From contig NZ_CP059896.1 of NCBI RefSeq assembly GCF_014126615.1, positions 230,001 to 294,000 of the forward strand: 64,000 nt of DNA, in the 5' to 3' direction. The position numbers were made by a program, and so were the translations under genes. The stretch is from Ciceribacter thiooxidans (GTDB lineage: Bacteria > Pseudomonadota > Alphaproteobacteria > Rhizobiales > Rhizobiaceae). The notes under the pieces are model-generated. The model did no database searches. It had not been told where the DNA came from and saw nothing but the letters and a program-made list of their open reading frames with translations. This document shows, in pieces, positions 34,115 to 46,155 of this stretch (position 1 is its first letter; each line of letters starts with the position of its first letter).

Positions 34115-34798
34115 TCACATCGAACGGCATGTGCCGTTGATGTCAGCGATCTCAAGCAGAGCGTCACGATCCAGGATCGTTACGATTTCCGGATGGGTGA
34201 AATCGATCAGTGCCCCACGCTTGAGCTGGTTGAGGCAACGGCTGACTGTTTCGACCGTCAGGCCCAGCCAGTCGGCGAGATCGGCTCGGGTGAGATAGAG
34301 CGTAAAGGTCACCCGTCGACGCTTCGAGGATCTCGAGGGCCGCGCGAACTGGCACGAGAGGTCGAGGACGGCCGAAGCAACCTTCTCCATCGCGGTCTTC
34401 CGACCGAGAAGGGTTGCGTGCGCCTGTGCCCGCCGCAGCATGAGATGAACCTCCTGCTGCGTCTCTGAGGGGGCGAGGCTGTCGTCCAGTTGCTCGATAT
34501 GGGTGTAGGTCAGGCTCTCAGCCGAGCAGGCGTTGCTGTCGCCTAGCGAGAGCCCGAACAGACGTCCGGGGCCAAGAATGTCGACGATCTGGCGACGGCC
34601 ATCCCGGAGCGTCTGCGATATCGCCACGCAGCCGTCAACGAGGCGATAGGCAGGCGAACGACGGAAACCTTCGAAGTAAATCGTCGTCCCGGGCGAAATG
34701 ACCCGGCTCTGCGTGGAGCGTGCCTGCCGCGGGAACGTAAGCACGAGTTCAGGAGGCGCAACGCGGGCTGCCTCCTTGGGAACGGAAATGTTGAGCAT
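34115..34798 (-). CDS. Crp/Fnr-family regulator
   Basis: A 227-residue regulator with an N-terminal cyclic-nucleotide-binding-like barrel (PGTTIYFEGFRRSPAYRLVDGCVAIS; DILGPGRLFGLS) and a C-terminal winged HTH (LTRADLADWLGLTVETVSRCLNQLKRGALI) of the FnrN/FixK type. It lacks the N-terminal Cys cluster of oxygen-sensing FNR, so it is more FixK-like or senses something else. It lies 100 bp upstream of the importer in the same direction and may regulate it. Confidence 0.87.
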   Translation of the reverse strand: MLNISVPKEAARVAPPELVLTFPRQARSTQSRVISPGTTIYFEGFRRSPAYRLVDGCVAISQTLRDGRRQIVDILGPGRLFGLSLGDSNACSAESLTYTHIEQLDDSLAPSETQQEVHLMLRRAQAHATLLGRKTAMEKVASAVLDLSCQFARPSRSSKRRRVTFTLYLTRADLADWLGLTVETVSRCLNQLKRGALIDFTHPEIVTILDRDALLEIADINGTCRSM

Positions 34799-34904
34799 GG
34801 TGATGGTTCCGGTCTCGGCCGGTCACCCGCTCCTCCGTACAGGCAGAGTTCAGGCGGGGTGCGCCGGCCATGTTGACGAAATCCGGGCGCAAGCGCCGCG
34901 GCGT

Positions 34905-35324
34905 TCAGACAACGAAACCGGCAGGAGGTGCTCTGGGTGCTGCGTTCGGCGGATAAATCTGGCGATAGAACGCCTCGTAGCGAACCGGGAGAATGTCGTC
35001 GCCGGCCTGCTGCGGCGGTTGACCTGCAACATCCGTCGGCAAGGGCAGGATAATCGAGGCGCTGATTATACAAGCCTCGCAACCGGCTCCGGGGGCGGCG
35101 CCATGGTCATGGCTGTTGCCGTCCGTGGAGGGCAGGCAGAGCTCGGGAAGCGTGCCGTCCGGCAAGGTGTAGGCGGCGAGCTCCTGTGGCGGGAGGCCGC
35201 CGAAGACATCGGGCACCTTGTGCGCAAATCCGACGAACAGCAGCGCAAGTGTGCACAGAACGTGCACCAGGCCGCGCGCCATCTTTTGTCGGTTCATCAT
35301 CGCCCGTGAATCCTCGGTTCCCAT
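34905..35324 (-). CDS. Small membrane-anchored protein, DUF2946-like
   Basis: About 139 residues. One hydrophobic segment near the N-terminus (RGLVHVLCTLALLFVGFAHKVP) is followed by an exported part with ELCLPSTDGNSHDHG and the motif CEACIIS, typical of DUF2946-like proteins found near metal-uptake genes. The His and Cys residues suggest metal binding (inference). The start is uncertain: ATG at 35324 has GAGG upstream; 35300 and 35297 are alternatives. It lies between the Crp/Fnr gene and cbbR. Confidence 0.6.
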   Translation of the reverse strand: MGTEDSRAMMNRQKMARGLVHVLCTLALLFVGFAHKVPDVFGGLPPQELAAYTLPDGTLPELCLPSTDGNSHDHGAAPGAGCEACIISASIILPLPTDVAGQPPQQAGDDILPVRYEAFYRQIYPPNAAPRAPPAGFVV

Positions 35325-35426
35325 CACGGATACCTCATTGGTGGTCCCGAGCGCAATGGTGCTGCCTGCGGCGGTTTGTTCCACCGGGCCCGCGGTCTCG
35401 GACTGTATGTGCATCGTATGAGGGCA

Positions 35427-36364
35427 CTAGCCGGTGACTTCGGGATAAAGGCGATTGAAGAAGGGCAGGCACTGCGCCCCGCGACGGCGCAGAAAGTCCT
35501 GGAACGCCGCCATGGCGGGCGAGAGGGTTCTGTCCGTGCGCATCACCGAAAACCACTGGCGGCGGATCGGCATGCCGATAACGTCGAGCATCGTGAGCTT
35601 GCCATATTCCAGCTCCATCGCGATCGTGTGGGCGGATATGAACGCGACGCCCAGTCCCGCCATGACCGCCTGCTTGATGGTCTCGTTCGAAGCCATTTCG
35701 GTGCCGAGGTCGTCCAGTTTGCCGGGAATTTCGCTCAGGAATATCTCGAGCGAGATACGGGTGCCGGAGCCTCGTTCGCGAATCAGAAAATGCTCCCGGG
35801 CGATCTCTTCCTTGGTGATACCGCGCTTCTCGGCAAGCGGGTGATCCGGCGCCGCGACCATCACCAGGGGATGATCGCCGAAGATCGACGAACTCAGTGG
35901 CAGGTCCTTCGGGGGCGTCCCATCAAAGCGATATCGATCTCGTGGTTCTTGAGGCTCGAGATGACCTCCGCGCGGTTCCCGATCGAAAGCGTGATCGAGA
36001 TGTCCGGATGCTCTTTCCTGAAGGTCGCCATCAGGTGAGGTGCGAAGTACTTCGCCGTCGATACGCAACCGAGTGTCAGGGTACCCGCCCGCAGCCCTTT
36101 TATGGCATCGAGTTCGTCGTCGAGAAGGCGCAGACGTTCTTCGATCGTCCGGGCCGCATCGACGAAGGCGTATCCTGCCGCCGTCGGGCGCAGGCCCTCA
36201 TTCGTACGGTCGAAGAGAAGCAGGCCTGCCTCTTCCTCGACCTGCTTCAACTGGATGGTGATCGCCGACGGCGTCAGACCGATCGCGTTCGCGGCACCGG
36301 CGATCGTGCCGTGCTTCAAGACGGCCTCTATGGCCCGAAGGTTCTTAAGGGTCAGATTGCGCAT
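35427..36364 (-). pseudogene. cbbR: CbbR, LysR-type regulator of the Calvin cycle (single-base frameshift)
   Basis: The N-terminal part (36364 to about 35916) holds the LysR HTH (TLKNLRAIEAVLKHGTIAGAANAIGLTPSAITIQLKQ) and the first sensor lobe, ending DIALMGRP. The frame then breaks at a G5 run (35911-35915, C5 on the coding strand). One more base would join it to PKDLPLSSSIFGDHPLVMVAAP and the rest of the second lobe, ending at 35427; the corrected protein is 312 residues, normal for CbbR. As given, only a 156-residue fragment would be made. It diverges from cbbF and would sense metabolites such as RuBP or PEP to activate the cbb operon (family knowledge). Confidence 0.9.
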
Positions 36365-36395
36365 AATTGGTAACTTAATTTTTCTTAGTGTCTAC

Positions 36396-36415
36396 GTAAA
36401 TATAATAAATTTTAC
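36396..36415. promoter_or_regulatory. Candidate CbbR box in the cbbR-cbbF gap
   Basis: GTAAA (36396-36400) and TTTAC (36411-36415) form a dyad of the LysR T-N11-A kind in the 118-bp AT-rich gap between cbbR and cbbF. The run around it (TATAATAAA) could also hold a -10 box. Assignment rests on position and dyad form. Confidence 0.45.
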
Positions 36416-36482
36416 TCAGCACGGCATCTCTGTTTCGATATCTCCATGCCCGACAAGAGGAGTGGGCAGGGAGGACAGGACA

Positions 36483-37532
36483 ATGGTTTCGGCGACCCTA
36501 GACGCCTTTCTGAGTTCCTACATTTCAAGCGGAGACCCGCTCAGGATCGCAGTCTCCCAGACGGTTCGGCAGCTTGCCCTGACCGCCGTGACGATGCGTA
36601 AGACCATCAATCAGGGCGCACTCGGCAGCGCATTCGCCGGGCATCGCGGGCGTTCCAACAGCGACGGCGACGCTCAGAAGGACCTCGACGTCCATGCCGA
36701 TGACATGTTCATCGAGGCGATGCGGCAGGCGCCGGTCTGTCTCTACGGTTCGGAAGAGCTGGAACACCCTGTCGTCCTTGATCCGGGCGCGCCGATCGCC
36801 GTGGCGATCGATCCGCTCGACGGTTCATCGAATATCGACACCAATGTCTCGATCGGCACCATCTTTTCGATCCTCCCTGTGGTCGGTGAACCGGTCAGCG
36901 AGCGAAACGCCTCCTTCTTCCAACCGGGAGGCGCCCAGCTCGCTGCCGGCTTTTTCATCTACGGTCCGCAGCTCGCGCTGGTGCTGACGGTCGGCAACGG
37001 TACCCACGTCTTCGTCTTTTCCTCGCGTCTCGGGACTTTCATGCAGGCCTATGAAAGCGTGGTGTTGGCGCCCAAAACCCAGGAATTCGCGATCAATGCC
37101 GCCAACTATCGGCACTGGGACGAGTCCGTTCGCCTCTATGTCGACGACTGCCTCAAGGGAGCGGAGGGCCCGCGGGAGAAGGAGTTCAACATGCGCTGGA
37201 TCGCTTCTCTGGTTGCCGAAACCTATCGTATTTTGATGCGCGGCGGCGTGTTTCTCTACCCCGGCGACAAACGCAAGGGTTATGGCGACGGTCGGATCCG
37301 GCTCGTCTACGAGGCCAACCCGATCGCCTTCCTCATCGAGCAGGCGGGCGGAGCCGCGACGGATACGGTCAACCGGATCCTGGAACTGACGCCACAGAGC
37401 ATGCATCAGCGCGTGCCGCTGATCTTCGGCTCGGCGCGCGAAGTGCATCGGATCGCCCGCTACCATACGGATCCGAGCTTCATCGGCGAGCGTGCGCCTC
37501 TCTTCAACAATCGCGGCCTCTTCAGGGCCTGA
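36483..37532 (+). CDS. cbbF: Fructose-1,6-bisphosphatase class I
   Basis: A 349-residue phosphatase that removes the 1-phosphate from fructose-1,6-bisphosphate (and probably sedoheptulose-1,7-bisphosphate) in the Calvin cycle. The metal-binding motif DPLDGSSNID starts near residue 110, with LYGSEELE before it and GGVFLYPGDKRKGYGDGRIRL later. The start follows GGGAGGACAGGACA. First gene of the cbb operon, divergent from cbbR. Confidence 0.95.
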   Translation: MVSATLDAFLSSYISSGDPLRIAVSQTVRQLALTAVTMRKTINQGALGSAFAGHRGRSNSDGDAQKDLDVHADDMFIEAMRQAPVCLYGSEELEHPVVLDPGAPIAVAIDPLDGSSNIDTNVSIGTIFSILPVVGEPVSERNASFFQPGGAQLAAGFFIYGPQLALVLTVGNGTHVFVFSSRLGTFMQAYESVVLAPKTQEFAINAANYRHWDESVRLYVDDCLKGAEGPREKEFNMRWIASLVAETYRILMRGGVFLYPGDKRKGYGDGRIRLVYEANPIAFLIEQAGGAATDTVNRILELTPQSMHQRVPLIFGSAREVHRIARYHTDPSFIGERAPLFNNRGLFRA

Positions 37533-37547
37533 CGGGAGGTAACACGG

Positions 37548-38420
37548 ATGTCCACAAAGCACCCGATCATCTCGATCACCGGCTCCTCCGGCGCCGGCAC
37601 GACCTCGGTAAAGCGGATTTTCGAGCAGATCTTCCGCCGGGAGAACATCGAGGCCGCGTTCATCGAAGGCGACGCCTTCCACCGCTACGACCGCCAAGCC
37701 ATGAAGGCAAAAGTCGCCGAAGAGCAGGCGAACGGCAATCCCAACTTCACGCATTTCAACGCCGAGGCGAACGAGCTCGAAATTCTCGAGCAGGTCTTTG
37801 ACGAATATTCTCGCCGCGGCTCGGGTCGGACCCGGACCTACATCCACGATGACGAAGAGGCTGCCCAATACAATGCGCCGGCCGGTACGTTCACGGACTG
37901 GCGGGAGTTTGGCCCGAGCGACCTCCTCTTCTACGAGGGGCTGCACGGCTGCGCAGTAACGGAGCAGGTCAATCTCGCACGCTTCGGAGACCTGAAGATC
38001 GGGGTCGTCCCCGTCATCAACCTCGAATGGATCCAGAAGATTCACCGGGACCGGGCGACCCGCGGCTATTCGACCGAGGCGGTCATGGACGTGATCCTGA
38101 GGCGTATGCCGGACTATGTGCGCTACATCACACCGCAATTCACGCAGACGGACATCAACTTCCAGCGTGTGCCGATCGTCGACACCTCAAACCCCTTCGT
38201 GGCGCGCTGGATACCGACGGCTGACGAATCGATGCTCGTCATCCGGTTCGCCAAGCCGCGGGGAATCGACTTCCCGTATCTGCTTTCGATGATCCACGAC
38301 TCTTTCATGTCGCGGGCCAATTCGATCGTCGTGCCCGGCAACAAGCTCGATCTCGCCATGCAGCTCATTCTGACGCCGCTCATCCTGCAACTGATCGAGC
38401 GCCGCAATCGCGCATCCTGA
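37548..38420 (+). CDS. cbbP: Phosphoribulokinase
   Basis: A 290-residue bacterial-type kinase that makes ribulose-1,5-bisphosphate. The P-loop is GSSGAGTTS (residues 12-20); the nucleophile region is [12 protein letters not shown], with [13 protein letters not shown] as a further family block. The start follows GGGAGGTAACACGG, 15 bp after cbbF. The enzyme is unique to the Calvin cycle, so it confirms carbon fixation. Confidence 0.96.
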   Translation: MSTKHPIISITGSSGAGTTSVKRIFEQIFRRENIEAAFIEGDAFHRYDRQAMKAKVAEEQANGNPNFTHFNAEANELEILEQVFDEYSRRGSGRTRTYIHDDEEAAQYNAPAGTFTDWREFGPSDLLFYEGLHGCAVTEQVNLARFGDLKIGVVPVINLEWIQKIHRDRATRGYSTEAVMDVILRRMPDYVRYITPQFTQTDINFQRVPIVDTSNPFVARWIPTADESMLVIRFAKPRGIDFPYLLSMIHDSFMSRANSIVVPGNKLDLAMQLILTPLILQLIERRNRAS

Positions 38421-38430
38421 GGAGGAACCC

Positions 38431-40440
38431 ATGCAAGAACAGGCCCTGAAGACGAGCCCCGAACCGATAGAGGTGAGCGAGCGCGACATGGCAAATGCCG
38501 TTCGTGCGCTGGCCATGGATGGCGTGCAGCGGGCGAATTCCGGTCACCCTGGCATGCCGATGGGCATGGCGGATGTCGCAACGGTCCTCTTCACCCGCTT
38601 TCTCAAGATCGATCCCGCTCATCCTGACTGGCCGGACCGCGACCGCTTCGTCCTGTCGGCGGGGCACGGCTCAATGCTGCAGTATGCGTTGCATTACCTG
38701 GTCGGCTATCCGGATATGACCGTCGAGGAGCTCAAGCGCTTTCGGCAGCTCGGCGCGCGGACGGCGGGCCACCCCGAATACGGCCATGCCAGCGGCATCG
38801 AGACGACGACGGGCCCGCTCGGACAGGGCATTTCGAGCGCCGTCGGAATGGCAATCGCCGAACGCCTCGCCAACGCCCGTTTTGGTGACGCCCTGGTCGA
38901 CCATTATACCTATGTGATCGCCGGCGACGGATGCCTGCAAGAGGGGATCAGCCACGAGGCGATCGATCTCGCTGGCCATCTTCGGCTGTCGCGTCTGATC
39001 GTGCTCTGGGACAACAACTCGATTTCGATCGACGGACCGACGAACCTCTCCACGTCAATGGACCAGCTTTCACGGTTCACGGCTGCCGGCTTCGATGTCC
39101 AGGAGGTCGATGGACACGATTTCGAGGCGATCGAACGGGCAATTGCTCACGCCAGGCAGTCCGACAGGCCGTCGCTCATCTCCTGCCGGACGGTGATCGG
39201 CAAGGGCGCCCCGAACCTGCAGGGATCGGAGAAGACCCACGGCGCGCCGCTCGGCGACGCGGAGATCGCGGCCGCCCGCGAAGTGCTTCAGTGGCCGCAC
39301 GCGCCCTTCGATGTGCCGGAGGCGATCCTCGATCGTTGGAGCGAGGTCGCCGAACGCGGCGACGAAGCCCGGCGCCGTTGGACGGCGCGGCTCGAAGCCT
39401 CGCCGGAGGCCGAGGCATTTCAGCGAACGCTTCGCAAGGAGCTTCCGGAGACACTGTTCGAGGCACTCGACGCCTTCCGCCGGGAGCATGTCGAGAAGGC
39501 AACCAAGGTCGCCACCCGCAAGGCTTCGGAGATGGTGCTTGGCGTTGTCAACGGCCTCACGGACCTGACGATCGGCGGCTCTGCAGACCTCACGCATTCC
39601 AACCTGACGGTCACCAAGGGAATGGAGGATGTGACGGCGAAGGACTTCTCCGGTCGCTACATCCACTACGGCATCCGCGAGCACGGCATGGCGGCGGCCA
39701 TGAACGGACTGGCGCTGCATGGTGGCTTCATCCCCTATGGCGGCACCTTCCTGGTCTTCTCCGATTACGCCCGCGGGGCCATGCGCCTTTCGGCACTCAT
39801 GGGCCAGCAGGTCATCTATGTGATGACCCACGATTCCATCGGGCTGGGCGAAGACGGCCCTACCCACCAACCGATCGAGCATCTGGCGATGCTGCGGGCG
39901 ACGCCCAACATCACCGTCTTCCGGCCCTGCGACATCGTCGAGACGGCCGAGTGCTGGGAAATCGCATTGAGGCAGCAGGACCGGCCGAGCGTGCTGGTGC
40001 TCTCTCGCCAGAACCTGCCGATGCTCCGGCTCGGCCACAGCTCGACGGCCCTGTCCGTGCGCGGCGCCTACGTGTTGAGGGAGTCGGCAACGGCGCGGGA
40101 CGTCACCTTGCTTGCGACCGGATCGGAGGTCGAGATCGCCATCGCCGCGGCCGAGCGGCTTCAGGCCGATCACGGGATCGCCGCCGCTGTCGTGTCGATG
40201 CCTTCCTGGGAACTCTTCGAAGAGCAGACGCCCGAGTATCGCCGCTCGGTGCTCGGCACTGCGCCGCGCGTGGCAATCGAAGCGGCATGCCGCCTCGGCT
40301 GGGATCGCTACATTGGCGAAGGTGGCACTTTCATCGGAATGAACGGCTTCGGCGCGAGCGCGCCGGCGCCGGAGCTCTATCGTCATTTCGGCATCACCGT
40401 CGAGGCCGCGGTGGAGGCGGCTTGCAGGCTGGTGCCCTAG
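38431..40440 (+). CDS. cbbT: Transketolase
   Basis: A 669-residue TPP enzyme of the regenerative phase. Blocks include [35 protein letters not shown], the TPP motif [19 protein letters not shown] ... WDNNSI, and the second-domain [19 protein letters not shown] and [16 protein letters not shown]. It starts 10 bp after cbbP behind AGGAGG and is read as part of the same transcript. Confidence 0.95.
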   Translation: MQEQALKTSPEPIEVSERDMANAVRALAMDGVQRANSGHPGMPMGMADVATVLFTRFLKIDPAHPDWPDRDRFVLSAGHGSMLQYALHYLVGYPDMTVEELKRFRQLGARTAGHPEYGHASGIETTTGPLGQGISSAVGMAIAERLANARFGDALVDHYTYVIAGDGCLQEGISHEAIDLAGHLRLSRLIVLWDNNSISIDGPTNLSTSMDQLSRFTAAGFDVQEVDGHDFEAIERAIAHARQSDRPSLISCRTVIGKGAPNLQGSEKTHGAPLGDAEIAAAREVLQWPHAPFDVPEAILDRWSEVAERGDEARRRWTARLEASPEAEAFQRTLRKELPETLFEALDAFRREHVEKATKVATRKASEMVLGVVNGLTDLTIGGSADLTHSNLTVTKGMEDVTAKDFSGRYIHYGIREHGMAAAMNGLALHGGFIPYGGTFLVFSDYARGAMRLSALMGQQVIYVMTHDSIGLGEDGPTHQPIEHLAMLRATPNITVFRPCDIVETAECWEIALRQQDRPSVLVLSRQNLPMLRLGHSSTALSVRGAYVLRESATARDVTLLATGSEVEIAIAAAERLQADHGIAAAVVSMPSWELFEEQTPEYRRSVLGTAPRVAIEAACRLGWDRYIGEGGTFIGMNGFGASAPAPELYRHFGITVEAAVEAACRLVP

Positions 40441-40490
40441 CCGGCGCGTGCGCCGGCAGTTGAAACTCGGATGAAAAGGATCATGAGCCA

Positions 40491-43068
<2,578 letters not shown>

Positions 43069-43078
43069 GAGAACCGAC

Positions 43079-43498
43079 ATGTACATCACCCAAGGCGCCT
43101 TCTCTTTCCTGCCGCCGCTGACGGACGAACAGATCGCCAAGCAGGTACAATACTGCATCGACAAGGGCTGGGCGGTCAGCCTCGAATTCACCGACGACCC
43201 GCATCCGCGCAATACCTATTGGGACATGTGGGGGCATCCGATGTTCGACAATCCGGATGCGGCTGCGCTGCTGATGGAACTGCGGGAATGCCGTAAGGTC
43301 TATGGTGACCGCTACATCCGGCTCGTCGCGTTCGACAACGGCCATGGTTGGGAATCGGTGAAGCTTTCCTTCATCGTCAACCGGCCGAAGGAGGAGCCGG
43401 GCTTCCATCTCGAACGGCAGGAATCCGCCGGGCGGGTCGTCCGCTATACGACCCGTTCCTATGCAACGGAACGGCCGGCGGGGCAGCGCTATGGCTGA
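43079..43498 (+). CDS. cbbS: RuBisCO small subunit
   Basis: A 139-residue small subunit of the L8S8 enzyme. The N-terminal MYITQGAFSFLPPLTDEQIAKQ and NTYWDMWGHPMFD blocks, and the C-terminal hairpin extension VVRYTTRSYATERPAGQRYG, are typical of the red type. It begins 10 bp after cbbL behind GGAGAACCG. The end overlaps the first codons of cbbX by eight bases. Confidence 0.96.
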   Translation: MYITQGAFSFLPPLTDEQIAKQVQYCIDKGWAVSLEFTDDPHPRNTYWDMWGHPMFDNPDAAALLMELRECRKVYGDRYIRLVAFDNGHGWESVKLSFIVNRPKEEPGFHLERQESAGRVVRYTTRSYATERPAGQRYG

Positions 43499-44431
43499 CC
43501 TCGTTCCGAACGAAAGCGCAGCCGACGGTGGCCCCCGCCGACGGCCGTCGACCTGAAGGTCGAGTACCAGCAGTCCGGCGTAAAGGACATTCTCGACGAA
43601 CTCGATCGTGAACTCGTCGGTCTCGAGCCGGTCAAGCAAAGGATCCGGGAGACGGCCGCCCTGTTGCTGGTGGAGCGCGCCCGAAAACGCCTCGGACTGG
43701 CGCATGAGACACCGACGCTTCACATGAGCTTCACCGGAAACCCGGGCACCGGCAAGACGACCGTGGCACTGCGGATGGCCAATCTCCTGCATCGGCTCGG
43801 TTATATCCGCAAGGGCCACCTCGTATCGGTGACGCGCGACGACCTCGTGGGCCAGTACATCGGCCATACGGCGCCGAAGACGAAGGAAATCCTCAAGAAG
43901 GCGATGGGCGGCGTGCTGTTCATCGATGAGGCCTACTATCTATATCGCCAGGAAAACGAGCGGGACTACGGCCAGGAGGCGATCGAGATCCTGCTGCAGG
44001 TGATGGAGAACCAGCGCGACGACCTCGTTGTGATCCTCGCAGGATATGCGGATCGGATGGACCGGTTCTTCGAAAGCAATCCGGGATTTCGCTCCCGTAT
44101 CGCTCATCACATCGACTTCCCCGACTACACGGACGATGAGCTTCTGACGATCGGGGAGATGATGTTGTCCGACCAGAGTTATCGTCTCGACGCGGAAGCT
44201 CGCCGGGTGATGGCACAGTATATCACTGCCCGTCGGCGCCAGTCGCACTTCGCCAATGCCCGCTCGATCCGCAATGCGCTCGACCGGGCGCGGTTGAGGC
44301 AGGCGAACCGGCTGCTGGACACCTCGGACGGTCCGTCATCCGCCGAGGAATTATCGACGATCACGGCCGCCGATATCCGGCCGAGCCGGGTACTTGCAGC
44401 CGTTAAAGCCACGGAGGAACAGGCATCATGA
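43491..44431 (+). pseudogene. cbbX: CbbX, red-type RuBisCO activase (single-base frameshift near the start)
   Basis: An AAA+ ATPase that pulls inhibitory sugar phosphates off red-type RuBisCO. From the ATG at 43491 the reading is [14 protein letters not shown] and then breaks at a C5 run (43532-43536). One extra C gives [23 protein letters not shown]..., in frame with the rest of the protein, for a total of 313 residues (family about 310). Walker [10 protein letters not shown] (about residue 83), Walker [12 protein letters not shown] and sensor region [14 protein letters not shown] are intact. As given, translation could restart only at an internal site such as 43664, losing the N-terminal helices. 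It overlaps cbbS and cbbE. Confidence 0.9.
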
Positions 44432-45117
44432 ACAGGAAGGCGATCATCGCTCCCTCCGTGCTCTCCGCCGACTTCTCCCGCCTCGGCGACGAAGTCGAGT
44501 CCGTCGTACAGGCAGGCGCGGATTGGATCCACCTGGATGTGATGGACGGTCACTTCGTGCCGAACATCACCTTCGGCCCGCCGGTCATCAAGGCGATCCG
44601 CAACCGTACCGACGCGGTGTTCGACTGCCATCTGATGATCGCGCCGGCCGATCCTTATCTCGAAGCCTTTGCCGATGCCGGCTGTGATATCATCACCGTC
44701 CATGCCGAGGCCGGTCCCCATCTCGATCGGTCGCTGCAGGCGATCAGGGCGCTCGGAAAGAAGGCCGGTGTTTCGCTCAACCCTTCCACGCCTGAGAACG
44801 TCATCGAATACGTGCTCGACCGTATCGATCTCATCCTGTTGATGACCGTCAATCCGGGCTTCGGCGGGCAGGCCTTCATTCCGGCCGTGGTCGAGAAAGT
44901 GCGTCGTGTACGGACGATGATCGGCAACCGGCCGATCCATATCGAAATCGACGGTGGGGTCACGCCTGCGACTGCTCCACTGGTTGCGGCGGCAGGCGCG
45001 GACGTGCTGGTGGCCGGCTCGGCAGTTTTCAAAGGGGGTGACAAGGAGGCGTATAGGGAGAATATTAGCGCGATCCGGGCCGCCGCCGATGCAGCGCTCG
45101 GGCAGAAAGCCGCCTGA
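44428..45117 (+). CDS. cbbE: Ribulose-phosphate 3-epimerase
   Basis: A 229-residue TIM barrel that interconverts ribulose- and xylulose-5-phosphate. Signature blocks are [63 protein letters not shown] and EIDGGV, carrying the catalytic Asp and metal-binding His/Asp residues. The ATG overlaps the cbbX stop (ATGA). Last recognised Calvin-cycle gene of the operon. Confidence 0.95.
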   Translation: MNRKAIIAPSVLSADFSRLGDEVESVVQAGADWIHLDVMDGHFVPNITFGPPVIKAIRNRTDAVFDCHLMIAPADPYLEAFADAGCDIITVHAEAGPHLDRSLQAIRALGKKAGVSLNPSTPENVIEYVLDRIDLILLMTVNPGFGGQAFIPAVVEKVRRVRTMIGNRPIHIEIDGGVTPATAPLVAAAGADVLVAGSAVFKGGDKEAYRENISAIRAAADAALGQKAA

Positions 45118-45147
45118 CCAAATCTCGACACTCTGCGAGGAGGCAAA

Positions 45148-45705
45148 ATGGCTGCGACCGCTCCCCTTTGCGACTTCGGCTGGAAGGCTGTCGATGCACG
45201 ACTTCCCGGCGTCGACGGTCGCACTTCGTCCATCCTTGACCACGCGGGCCCACGCGGGCTCGTCGTCGCCTTCATCTGCAATCATTGCCCCTATGTGAAG
45301 GCGGTGATTGCCCGCATCGTCCGCGACGCGCGCGATCTCGCCGGTGCGGGCATCGGATTCGTCGCGATCAACTCCAACGATGCGCTCACCTATCCGGAGG
45401 ATTCCTTCGAGAACATGCAGCGCTTCTCCGCCGACTATGCACTACCCTTTCCGTACCTGTATGATGAGGACCAGACGGTGGCACGTGCCTATGGCGCCGT
45501 TTGCACGCCGGATTTCTTCGGGTTCAATGCCGCCGGCGAGTTGCAGTATCGCGGTCGTCTCGATGCATCGCGGAAGGAGGTCGCCGATCAAGGCCTGCGT
45601 CGCGATCTCCACGAAGCCATGCTCGAGGTCGCAAGGACCGGCCGCGGCCCAGCGGAGCAGCAGGCGTCCATCGGCTGCTCGATAAAATGGAAATTTCCGG
45701 CATGA
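45148..45705 (+). CDS. Thioredoxin/peroxiredoxin-like protein
   Basis: A 185-residue cytosolic thioredoxin-fold protein (AhpC/TSA-like subgroup) with Cys44 and Cys47 in AFICNHCPYVKAV, then FVAINSNDALTYPEDSFENMQ and FPYLYDEDQTVARAYGAVCTPDFFGF. It has no signal peptide. It starts 30 bp after cbbE behind GGAGGCAAA and is probably the last gene of the cbb transcript; redox control of the cycle is a guess. Confidence 0.85.
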   Translation: MAATAPLCDFGWKAVDARLPGVDGRTSSILDHAGPRGLVVAFICNHCPYVKAVIARIVRDARDLAGAGIGFVAINSNDALTYPEDSFENMQRFSADYALPFPYLYDEDQTVARAYGAVCTPDFFGFNAAGELQYRGRLDASRKEVADQGLRRDLHEAMLEVARTGRGPAEQQASIGCSIKWKFPA

Positions 45706-45900
45706 GGCGCCGGCGACCTTTCGGTTGCCCTGGTCCGTCGGCACGGCCCCCTCCCGCGCAGGACAATTGACGGCGAAACCGGATGCCTTTAACTTCGTCT
45801 CGGTTTCTTATCCGGGCACCGTGAGAAATCTGACGTGATGGCGGCGGCCCTCTTCCGCGGAAGAGGCACTGGAGTTTGTCGTCGAGACGGAAGGTGCGAC

Positions 45901-46110
45901 ATGGATATCATCAATCTTGTTCTGACGATCTGCCTCGTGGCTTCGCCTGACGAATGCCGCGAACAGAGCTTGCACTTCGAGGCGTCCGGCGGTCTGCTGA
46001 ATTGCCTGTTTCTCGCGCCGACGCATATCGCGAAATGGTCGGAGGAGCATCCAAACATGCGGGTCGTGAAGTGGCGGTGCGCCTATCCCTCACGCGACAT
46101 CAACATTTAG
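45901..46110 (+). CDS. Small conserved protein of unknown function
   Basis: A 69-residue protein, MDIINLVLTICLVASPDECR..., with a hydrophobic N-terminus that could be a signal or anchor, three Cys and an LAPTHIAKWSEEHPNMRVVKWRC block. Similar short proteins occur in rhizobia as I recall; no function is known to me. The start follows GGAAGGTGCGAC. The 195 bp upstream of it look non-coding. Confidence 0.65.
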   Translation: MDIINLVLTICLVASPDECREQSLHFEASGGLLNCLFLAPTHIAKWSEEHPNMRVVKWRCAYPSRDINI

Positions 46111-46155
46111 CAACGAAAGTCTTTTTACTTGCCGGCCAACAAGGGGTGAGGGGGA

